A stretch of 55,548 nt of DNA. Origin: a virus. The stretch spans positions 1 through 55,548 of the IMG/VR virus record IMGVR_UViG_3300021963_000157; one strand, 5' to 3'. Positions 1 through 9,100 of the stretch are shown here, piece after piece. Numbering within the stretch: position 1 is the first letter of the stretch; each line of letters opens with the position of its first letter. A program made the position numbers and the translations under genes. The notes under the pieces are model-generated. The model was not told the DNA's origin. It saw only the letters and a program-made list of their open reading frames with translations, and did no database searches.

Positions 1-3000
1 ACAGGAATTCGTTCTGTGCGTATCGTGCCCACTACCGCTACAGAATACAATGACGGTTTTTTATTAAACGGTGAAACTACTGTTGAAGACCTAACAGTTG
101 CTGATTTTTACAGTGGCGGCAATTATTTTACAGTTACATCAGCAGCTCCTGGTACAACTACAGTTGATGTAGGAACATCTCCGTTTGCTCACACGTATGT
201 CAGCGGCGGAACTATCGAATTTATTGATAGCAGCAGCGGTAATATCACTGGAGCAACCTATACTCATACCACAGGTAGTTTAGTTTTAACTCACACCGGC
301 GGCACAGCTAGTCTTGGTGACCGAGTATTTCTTTCTAATCTTACATTTAGCTGTAATGGTGGAAACAGAGTATTTCCAGATAATGGTTACGCTTTCCGTT
401 TTATTACAGATTTTGAAGTCACTACAAGAAGTCCATACGTTAGAAATATCACAGTATTAACCAAAGGCACAGCCACAGGTGTCGGTGATCCACTAGGGTT
501 CAGTTCAGGCGACGCAGGTAAAGGTGCTTATGTTGACGGTGCTTATGCTACCGCCGCATCTCAAGAAGCAAGTATGCTGTTCCATTCTTGTACTTTTATC
601 ACCCCAGGCGTAGATGCTCTATCGGCAACTAACGGTGCTAGAGTCGAGTGGTTAAATTCATTTACATATTATGCCAACAAAGGCATATATCTATTCAGCA
701 GCAATGACGGGTTCGCCGGTGATGGAAAAACTAGAATAAAAATTTCTAATACCACAGGTATTTGGAACGTCAGTGATACCATAACATATTATGACACAGA
801 TGGAACTACAGTGTTAGCTAGCGGAGTTGTTGAAAGTATTGACGGTGATTTTTACGTAATTGATGGCAAGAGTTTAGGTTGGACGACATTAGAAGATCGG
901 TCTACAAAAACTGTATCAGTTGCTGGCGGTGCTAAATTATCAACCGCAATTAAGAAATTTGGTACAGCAAGTTTAGTGTTAGACGGCACGGGCGACTATA
1001 TCTACATAGCCAGTCAGCCAGATTTTAGTTTTGGAACCGGAGATTTTGAATTCGACGGCTGGTTTTATCGAACAAATACAGCGTTGTCAACTTTGTTAGA
1101 TTTTAGACCACAAACAGGTAGCACACCCTACCATCAACTTAATTTAAGTTCTACGGGAGTGTTACGTTACGCAGTTAACGGAGCAACTGTAATCACCGGC
1201 AGCACCTTAACACTAAACACGTGGGTACATGTTGCTATTAGTCGAGCAAGCGGTAGCACTAGGATGTGGATAAACGGTACACAATCCGGTGTAACATATG
1301 CCGATACTAATAATTATTCGGCACCTTATTCTTTGACAATCGGAGCAACTAATCTTGGTGTAACTGCTTACGCTGGTTACATAGATGAAATTAGGATTAG
1401 CAAAGGTGTAGCAAGATACACATCTAATTTTGTAGCACCGACTGCTGCGTTTACTAGTGATTCAAATACAATATTGTTGCTACATTTTAACGGGACAAAT
1501 AATTCTACGGTGATTGTAGACGACGGTGTTACTACCCAGGACCTAAGATCTAGTTCGGGCGGCACAGCGTCGATCGTTGACCTAGCTGACTATTCAGACT
1601 TTGGTGCTGAATTAAGAAGCATTGGTTCTGCCTGTGTCTACGGTAATTATGGTGCCTACGGTGACGGCGACGGAGTCATCGCTTATCTCATAGGACAAAA
1701 CTTAGCCTACATCGGTAACGGAGGTGATTCTAATAATGATCCTACCACAGTTATACAAGCCAATGAAGTAGTCGAAACTAATCGTGCTAAAATTTATTAT
1801 ACATCGGTCGATCACAAAGGCGATTTCCGTGTAGGTGATCAGTTTTATATCAATCAAGATACTGGCGAAGTTATTTTTAGTAACTCTAACGTAGCAGTAA
1901 CGGGCAGTTTGCTATTCAATGACGGCGTAAATCAAACATATATTGACGCTACTAAGATCGAAACTGGTGATTTCCGCATTTCTAATAACACCGTAGAAAC
2001 TTTAAGTCAGGTAATGAATATTGATTCGTTTACCGGCGAAGTAAATTTCTTAAACAATGTTAATATCGCAGGCGATCTTGACGTAACAGGTAATGTTACC
2101 ATCGGCGGTAACATCACGATAGGCGATCAGACCACAGATTCTGTCAACATCGAAGCCAGGATTGACAGCGATATTATTCCTAAACTAAACGACACATACG
2201 ATCTAGGAACAACTGTTGATCGTTGGAGACAGATTTTTGTTAACAGACTAACTGCTGATAACATTGAAATTGTAGATAATAAGATTTCGACCTTAGATTC
2301 AAACAGTGATTTAGAATTATCCGCAGCAGGTACCGGCAAAGTCCTTATACCTAACAACGATTTACAAGTTAATGACACATTTACAGTACTCGGTACTACA
2401 AATCTTCAAACAACTAATATTGTAGGTGCTTTAAATCTAACTGGTAATAGTACTATCACAGGCGATGTAACACAGAATGGTGATCTAAGTGTTAGTGGGT
2501 CATTCTTCGCAGCCTCTCTGGATCTCGAAAATATTGAAATTGTACAGAATAATATCCGCACAAAAAACAGCAATCAAGATCTCCAACTCGAAGCAGCAGG
2601 AACAGGAAAAATTTATGTTCCATCGAACGATGTACAGATCGATCAAGATCTAACGGTTGACGGTCAAATTACTGGTGTGAATATAAACAACACTGGCACA
2701 GTTACTTCAACTACAATTAGAAACGAAAATATTGTAATCAGCAGCAACACGATTACAACAACATTATCAAATTCAGATTTAGAACTTAGATCAAACGGCA
2801 CAGGAAAGATATATGTATCAGCCAGTGATGTACAAATTGATGAAGATCTAGAAGTTATAGGAAATACCAATCTAGCTGTTACAAATATCGCAGGTACATT
2901 AACTGTAAATGGTAACATCGTTCAAGTTGGAAATTACACACAAACTGGAGATTTATCTGTAACAGGAAACCTTTCAGTAGGAAATGCGGCCCAGTTTGAA

Positions 3001-5466
3001 AATGTTTTAATAGATGACAATTTTATAACAACAACTATATCAAACAGTGATCTAGAACTTAGAGCAGCAGGAACAGGTAAAGTAATTGTAGACGGCACTG
3101 ACCTTGAAGTAACTGGAGATCTAGTCGTAGTTGGAGATATTTCCTCTAATACATTAAATGTTACCACAGATATAACTGCCGATAGATACACCAACGGCAA
3201 TATTTTAATAGAAAATAATGTAATATCAACTACCGATTCAAATAGCGATCTAGAACTAAGAGCTAACGGTACTGGTATTGTGTCTGTAACCAGCGACCTC
3301 TATGTAAATCAAGACTTAACAGTGTCGGGAGTTACTACGCTATTAGGTACTACAGATATTACAGGTGTTATAAATCACACAGGCGATTTAAATCAAACAG
3401 GTACAACTACACATACTGGGGATTACACATTAACAGGCGATCTCACAGTCACTAGCTACGCTCAATTTGAAGATATTCGAATTGATAGTAACCAGCTATA
3501 CACAACAGATTCTAACAGCAATTTAGAATTATTTGCTAGCGGATCGGGAATAATTTCTGTTCCTTCAAACAACGTTGTTGTCGGCCAAGATCTAACAGTT
3601 AATGGTACATTGACTGTTGAAAACTTATCTCTAACAATATTACAGACAGAAATAGTACAAACCAGTGATGTTCGCATACAGAACAATTTTATAACTACAA
3701 CCCTGTCAAACTCAGATTTAGAATTACGTGCTAATGGCACAGGCAGTGTAATTGTTCCTGATGCTGATGTATTAATACAAAATGATATAACAGTTTCTGG
3801 AATTACAGATTTACAAAACACAGGTATAACAGGCACGCTAACACAAATAGGTAATACCAACCATACTGGAAACACTACACAAACCGGCGACTATACACTC
3901 AACGGCAATTTAGATGTCAGCGGCCTAGCAGAAATAGCCGATATACGTATTAACGGCAATCAGATTTCATCTGCTAACGGATTTAATCTAGTATTAGACG
4001 CTCCAGGCTCGGGTATAATCTACGTTCCAGAAAATGATGTATTAATAGAGAACGATTTATTTGTTAACGGTACGTTATATGCTAATAATGTTGTCGGTAC
4101 ATTTGGATCTTTACAGTCTAATGAAATAGACACAGGTGACATAGTAGTACGCGGTAACAGAATTACAACTACACTTTCTAACTCAGATCTAGAATTACGT
4201 GCTAACGGTACAGGCAGTGTAGTTATAGATAACACTGATCTAATCGTTAACGGTGGGTTAGTGGTTACAACGGACGTACAATTAAACAATACGCAAATTA
4301 CCGGCACATTAACCCACAGCGGTATAGCTAATCATACTGGTACAGTAAATCAAACCGGAGCTTACAATTTAACCGGAAACATGAATATTACTGGAACAGC
4401 TCAGTTCAGTAATATACGTGTAGAAGGAAATGTAATTAGAACTACTACGCCCGGTAGTGATCTTACCTTCCAAGCCACCGGCGGCGGCATTATCACTGTG
4501 CCATTTAACAATGTTGAGATCGCACAGAATCTAACAGTATCGGGCGATATCACAACCACTGATATTGTAGCATCAGGATCAGTGACAGCACCGATAATTA
4601 ATCTAGGTTCGATAACGATCAGCGGTAATTTGATTACCACAAACACATCTAACACCAATTTAGAACTAAGAGCCAACGGCACTGGCGGTATAGAATTAGA
4701 ATCGATTATAGTAAATCAAAATCAGATATCTACCCTAACCGATACTAATTTAATAATCGCACCAAACGGTACCGGTATAGTAGATTTCCAAGGCACACAG
4801 GCCGTAAGATTACCCAGAGGAACTGAGGCACAACGACCTACAGGACAAGCGGGTTATATTAGATACAATACCGACGACAATTATTACGAAGGTTTTGATG
4901 GTACAAATTGGCGTAGATTAGATGGAGTATATGATTTAGATGAAAATACCTATATAACAGCAGAAACTACTCCAGGTGCTAACGATAATGTAATCAGTTT
5001 TTATATTAACGGACTTAATCGTGCTACCCTAAATGCTACTCAATTTTCTACAAGTAACGTAGATATAGGTAATATAAATATCACAGGTAATACGATTTCT
5101 ACTACCAGCACAGGCGGGAACTTAATATTAGCTCCTAACGGTACTGGTAGTACAGTCATTGGTGTTTTTGCTATTAGAAACAACACTATTACAAACACAC
5201 AGAATGATGCTATAACTTCTTTTAATCAAACAGGTACCGGATATTTTAAAATTAACGGTACTAACGGTTTTGTCCTTCCTAGGGGGTCGGATGTAGAAAG
5301 GGGAGTATTATTTGAAACTGGTATGATGCGTTATAATACCACAGACCAGCGTGTAGAAGTATATGACGGAGTAACATGGGTTTCGGCAGCAGGCAGTAGC
5401 GGTACAGGAATAACTTATTCAGAAGCAGAAGGTTTAGCTATTACTACAGCATTAATTTTTGGATGA
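1..5466 (+). CDS. Long modular tail-fibre-like protein, 5' truncated by the window edge
   Basis: Open from base 1 without a stop. The first in-frame start is a GTG at 16, with no ribosome binding site before it, so the true start probably lies upstream. Numbering from the GTG gives 1816 aa. Residues about 130-260 look like a beta-helix. Residues about 305-495 resemble a LamG/concanavalin jelly-roll (motifs FEFDGWFYR, TWVHVAISR, GYIDEIRIS), usual for glycan binding. A junction motif GDFRVGDQFYINQDTGEV follows near 1815-1870. Residues about 750-1718 are a long array of beta-rich repeats with the core SNSDLELRANGTG. The C-terminus carries two copies of a motif of the type RYNTTDQRVEVYDGVTW, common near fibre ends. 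I infer an extended virion appendage that contacts the host surface. The next gene starts 8 bases downstream. Structural class is fairly sure; the receptor is unknown. Confidence 0.75.
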   Translation, partial: TGIRSVRIVPTTATEYNDGFLLNGETTVEDLTVADFYSGGNYFTVTSAAPGTTTVDVGTSPFAHTYVSGGTIEFIDSSSGNITGATYTHTTGSLVLTHTGGTASLGDRVFLSNLTFSCNGGNRVFPDNGYAFRFITDFEVTTRSPYVRNITVLTKGTATGVGDPLGFSSGDAGKGAYVDGAYATAASQEASMLFHSCTFITPGVDALSATNGARVEWLNSFTYYANKGIYLFSSNDGFAGDGKTRIKISNTTGIWNVSDTITYYDTDGTTVLASGVVESIDGDFYVIDGKSLGWTTLEDRSTKTVSVAGGAKLSTAIKKFGTASLVLDGTGDYIYIASQPDFSFGTGDFEFDGWFYRTNTALSTLLDFRPQTGSTPYHQLNLSSTGVLRYAVNGATVITGSTLTLNTWVHVAISRASGSTRMWINGTQSGVTYADTNNYSAPYSLTIGATNLGVTAYAGYIDEIRISKGVARYTSNFVAPTAAFTSDSNTILLLHFNGTNNSTVIVDDGVTTQDLRSSSGGTASIVDLADYSDFGAELRSIGSACVYGNYGAYGDGDGVIAYLIGQNLAYIGNGGDSNNDPTTVIQANEVVETNRAKIYYTSVDHKGDFRVGDQFYINQDTGEVIFSNSNVAVTGSLLFNDGVNQTYIDATKIETGDFRISNNTVETLSQVMNIDSFTGEVNFLNNVNIAGDLDVTGNVTIGGNITIGDQTTDSVNIEARIDSDIIPKLNDTYDLGTTVDRWRQIFVNRLTADNIEIVDNKISTLDSNSDLELSAAGTGKVLIPNNDLQVNDTFTVLGTTNLQTTNIVGALNLTGNSTITGDVTQNGDLSVSGSFFAASLDLENIEIVQNNIRTKNSNQDLQLEAAGTGKIYVPSNDVQIDQDLTVDGQITGVNINNTGTVTSTTIRNENIVISSNTITTTLSNSDLELRSNGTGKIYVSASDVQIDEDLEVIGNTNLAVTNIAGTLTVNGNIVQVGNYTQTGDLSVTGNLSVGNAAQFENVLIDDNFITTTISNSDLELRAAGTGKVIVDGTDLEVTGDLVVVGDISSNTLNVTTDITADRYTNGNILIENNVISTTDSNSDLELRANGTGIVSVTSDLYVNQDLTVSGVTTLLGTTDITGVINHTGDLNQTGTTTHTGDYTLTGDLTVTSYAQFEDIRIDSNQLYTTDSNSNLELFASGSGIISVPSNNVVVGQDLTVNGTLTVENLSLTILQTEIVQTSDVRIQNNFITTTLSNSDLELRANGTGSVIVPDADVLIQNDITVSGITDLQNTGITGTLTQIGNTNHTGNTTQTGDYTLNGNLDVSGLAEIADIRINGNQISSANGFNLVLDAPGSGIIYVPENDVLIENDLFVNGTLYANNVVGTFGSLQSNEIDTGDIVVRGNRITTTLSNSDLELRANGTGSVVIDNTDLIVNGGLVVTTDVQLNNTQITGTLTHSGIANHTGTVNQTGAYNLTGNMNITGTAQFSNIRVEGNVIRTTTPGSDLTFQATGGGIITVPFNNVEIAQNLTVSGDITTTDIVASGSVTAPIINLGSITISGNLITTNTSNTNLELRANGTGGIELESIIVNQNQISTLTDTNLIIAPNGTGIVDFQGTQAVRLPRGTEAQRPTGQAGYIRYNTDDNYYEGFDGTNWRRLDGVYDLDENTYITAETTPGANDNVISFYINGLNRATLNATQFSTSNVDIGNINITGNTISTTSTGGNLILAPNGTGSTVIGVFAIRNNTITNTQNDAITSFNQTGTGYFKINGTNGFVLPRGSDVERGVLFETGMMRYNTTDQRVEVYDGVTWVSAAGSSGTGITYSEAEGLAITTALIFG
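2260..5170 (+). repeat. Coding tandem repeats in the fibre gene (13 copies, irregular spacing)
   Basis: About 13 diverged copies of the motif (T/L/D)SNSDLELRANGTGxVxVP lie in this stretch, usually spaced by roughly 70-100 codons and closer together near the end. Linkers are rich in N-x-T-G-D and L-T-V-x-G turns. Copies near 2765, 3030, 3240, 3705 and 4175 are very similar to each other in DNA as well as protein. This is typical of repetitive beta-structured fibre shafts, and the copies could recombine to change shaft length. Confidence 0.8.
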
Positions 5467-5474
5467 TCAATTAG

Positions 5475-5804
5475 ATGGCAACGTTTTTTAGAAACAAAGT
5501 GATTAAAGATTTAGGTACCGTATCTACGCATATGGTAGAAACTACTGCGGCTAGTCGAGTTACAGTAATTGGTCTAAGTATGACTAACTTGACCAGTGCA
5601 GTTATTAAAGTCAGTATCACTCTAACTGACAATACATCGACTACAGGATATTTTATCAAAGACGTTACTATACCAGCTAATCAAAGCCTACGAGTGATCA
5701 ATGGCGGTGAAAAGTTAGTAATGGCTGAAAATAATCTTTTAGCAGCTTCTGCAGACAGAGAAAATGCCGCAGATGTAATTGTAAGCTACGTTGAGATCGT
5801 ATAA
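5475..5804 (+). CDS. Small putative virion protein, 109 aa
   Basis: Starts 8 bases after the upstream fibre stop and ends 10 bases before the next start, so it belongs to the same late operon. It is short, has no signal peptide or membrane segment, and is rich in Thr, Val and Ile in alternating beta-strand patterns (VTVIGLSMTNLTSAVIKVSI). The layout recalls the 106-aa protein at 17954, another small beta protein following a giant fibre gene. I do not recognise a named family. A small fibre or baseplate accessory such as a beta-sandwich cap is a reasonable inference from context only. Confidence 0.6.
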   Translation: MATFFRNKVIKDLGTVSTHMVETTAASRVTVIGLSMTNLTSAVIKVSITLTDNTSTTGYFIKDVTIPANQSLRVINGGEKLVMAENNLLAASADRENAADVIVSYVEIV

Positions 5805-5814
5805 GGAAATAAAG

Positions 5815-6174
5815 ATGACATATTATATAGGTGATTTTAACGTAGAAGGAATTTTAGGTGTAGGTGTTCCTAGATTTTTTTACGGTCTAAGAAGAACCGC
5901 CGATGGAGAATTATATCTAGGAAGACTAGACCAATTAGATGCTGATGACGTTATTGAAATTAATCAACCCGGTATACCAGAAGACAACTATAATGACTTT
6001 GAAGTAGGCACAGATTTCTTTGAAGGCATTGATGTAAATCACGACATCGTATATAGAAACCTTACCTATCAACAATATCGATGGGACAACAGAAATTTGT
6101 TTTATTATATCGACGATGACGGACAACTAGTAGTAAGGATCAGTGAAGAATACCAGTATCCTACAGGAATTTAA
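5815..6174 (+). CDS. Hypothetical structural protein, 119 aa
   Basis: I chose the ATG at 5815 because AAGGAA just after the previous stop (5802-5804) gives a good ribosome binding site. A longer reading frame exists but would overlap the upstream gene. The protein is acidic and aromatic-rich (YYIGDFNVEG, VPRFFYGLRR, YRNLTYQQYRWDNRN), with no membrane segment. It sits between fibre genes with short gaps and is probably a virion or fibre-accessory protein. No family recognised. Confidence 0.6.
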   Translation: MTYYIGDFNVEGILGVGVPRFFYGLRRTADGELYLGRLDQLDADDVIEINQPGIPEDNYNDFEVGTDFFEGIDVNHDIVYRNLTYQQYRWDNRNLFYYIDDDGQLVVRISEEYQYPTGI

Positions 6175-6184
6175 GAGATAAATT

Positions 6185-9100
6185 ATGGCAGAATATAAGA
6201 TCAGTAGATTAAAGTTTACCTGGAAAGGTGACTGGCAACCAAGTTTAAATTACATCGTTGATGATGTTGTTAGATTTGGTAGTAAGAGTTACGTTTGTAT
6301 AAAAAGACATATATCATCTACTCAAAGTTTTTATGCTGATTTAAATTTTATAAATCAAGAAACTATTCCTGCCTCCGACGAACCGCGTTGGGAATTGATG
6401 TTTGACGGATACGAATGGCGTGGAGATTGGACTCCATTTACAACCTATAACGTAGGCGATATTGTCAAATATAAAAGTATTTCTTATGTATGTATTAGCT
6501 CGCACACATCAAACACAGAAACTATCGGCCTAGAAGGCGATCAAAGCCACTGGGTATCTTATGCTAGATCCGATGATTGGAAAGGAGATTGGCAACCATC
6601 AACGATTTATTCAGTTAGAGACGTTGTAAAATATAACGGCATTGTCTATAGATGTACATCTAGAAATATTTCCAGCGATGTAACTACAGGACTCGAAGGC
6701 AATTTTGCTAATTGGGAAATAGTTAATCCAGCACAACAGTGGAGACAGGCGTGGACTACCAATAGACGCTATAGAAAAAATGACATCGTCAAATACGGCG
6801 GCATAGTTTATAGATGTATCGATGGACACACATCTGCGTTAACAGCATCAGACGGACTAGAATCTAACCAAGCAGACTGGGAAATTGTTTATAAAAACAT
6901 AGAATACAAAGGCAATTGGGTACCTGCTGTATTGGCCCCAGTGACTCCCGGTGTTAGATATAAGCTCAATGACGTAGTCAAGTTTGGCGGCAGTGTATGG
7001 ATCTGTGTGGACTATCATACCAGTACCGACGATTTTGATCCGACCAAGTGGCAGGTATATATTCCCGGTTTTGAATTTGAAAATGACTGGAACTCTAACA
7101 CAGTATATCAACGCGGCGATGTTGTTAGATATGGCGGATATTCGTACGAAGCTCTTAATAATAACACTGGTCAAAATCCCGCTACTTCAGCAGCACAAAA
7201 TGACGACAGCTCTATAGCATTCTGGAAACTGTTAAACATTGGCTTTAGAGTAGCAGGCGAATGGGCTAGTAATACAGCTTATTTTGTAGGTGAAGTAGTT
7301 AGACGCAACGGACAGTTCTATGCTGCCATTAATGACAACATAACAGATCCTAACGTTGACGCAACTGCTTGGGAATTAGTAATTCCTGGAGAAAAATATA
7401 GAAAAGAATGGGAGATTGATGAAACGTATGCTATAGGTGATATTGTTGTATTTGAAGATAACACTTACAGATGTTTGGTAAAACATTTAGCCTCAAATAT
7501 CAATCAGCGTCCTGACAACGATTATGATAACAATCTATGGACTTTATTGATCAGAGGCGAGCCTACTAACAGTTTAAGATATCAAGGCGATATCAAAGTA
7601 TATGACGAAACCGAAGACGGCAGCACCATAGGACAATCGAGATTACCTATAGGCATCGCTGGGCAAACTCTAAGGGTAGTTGACAATTCTCCTTCTTGGG
7701 AAACATTTGGCCAGATACAAAAAGTTTATTATGTTAGCAGAGAAGGTGTCGACCTTCCAGACAATGGTACTAGCTTAAACAGTGCTTTTAGAACTGTAAG
7801 ATATGCCTGTAATTTTGCTGTAGGCCCAGCTACAATTTTTGTCAAAGCGGGAGTCTATTCGGAAATTTTACCAATTAAAGTTCCTAGAGATGTTGCTATC
7901 GTCGGAGAAGAACTTAGAAGCACAATTATAGAACCGCTATACGATCCTAATAATATTTCATACGATGTAGATGGTGATCCATATCTTGATCCTTTAGACT
8001 ATAGACTATCGGACATGTTCTACGTAAACAACGGATCAGGCATTAGAAATATAACTTTACGAGGTCTTAACGGGACTCTCAGTAGTATCAATCAGTACGG
8101 TACTAGAAGACCAACAGCTGGGGCCTATGTTAGTTTAGATCCAGGTTCAGGAACAGCCGACAGCTCTGTATGGATTACTACAAAATCCTGCTATGTTCAG
8201 AACGTAACTACATTCGGTAACGGTTGTGTAGGTCTTAAAGTTGACGGAGCATTACACGGTGGCGGCAACAAATCCATTGTTGCCAACGATTTTACGCAGA
8301 TTTTATCAGATGGTATCGGAGCATGGGTTACTAATAATGGGTTATCTGAATTAGTTTCTGTGTTCTCATACTACGGACACATGGGATACCTAGCGGAAAA
8401 CGGAGGCAAAATACGTGCCACCAACGGTAATAGCTCATACGGAACATACGGCTGCGTAGCAGAAGGTGTAGACGAGACAGAAACCCCAGCAGAAGGGTCT
8501 ATTAATAACCGTACAGGCGAAGCAATGGTAGTCTCGGCATTCTCCGGAGAAGCCAACGACGAAATTCTAAATCTAGAGTTCAGTAATGCGGGTGAAAATT
8601 ACACTTCGGCAACCATGAGTTTCTTAGGATCAGGTGCTGGTGCGTCTGTAATCGTAGACGAATTTAGAGACGGTGGAATATTTGAGTGGAGATTACTAGA
8701 TCCTGAAGAAGGGGGATTTTTAGGTGGCGGTGGATTCCAGTCTACTGGTAACAATGCTCAAGGCGGTGATACTACCGGTATTACTATTGCCTCAAACGAC
8801 GAAAGATTTGCGTCTGATTATATTGGTGCTAGGATAATTATTACCAGCGGAACAGGCACAGGACAATACGGAACAATTGGTTCTTATGATATAGTTACAA
8901 AAAGAATAGATGTATACAATGAATATAATGGAGAATTGGGTTGGACACACGTAATTGCTGGTTATCCGTTGCCGGCACTGCTAGACACTACTTCAGTTTA
9001 CAGGATTGAGCCACGTGTCATCACAGCACCACCAGCATACTCTGCTGATTCTTCTCCTTATGATATTAGATATTTCTTAGACGCAATTTATATCAAAGAA

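Noticed and set aside
2127-4682. A series of long minus-strand open frames opposite the fibre repeats
   Set aside because: They recur in the same register opposite each repeat and have no ribosome binding sites; they mirror the codon pattern of the sense-strand repeats.
2260-5170. Regular repeats considered as a CRISPR array
   Set aside because: Repeats are coding, diverged and separated by about 200-300 bases within one open frame; there are no short uniform spacers.
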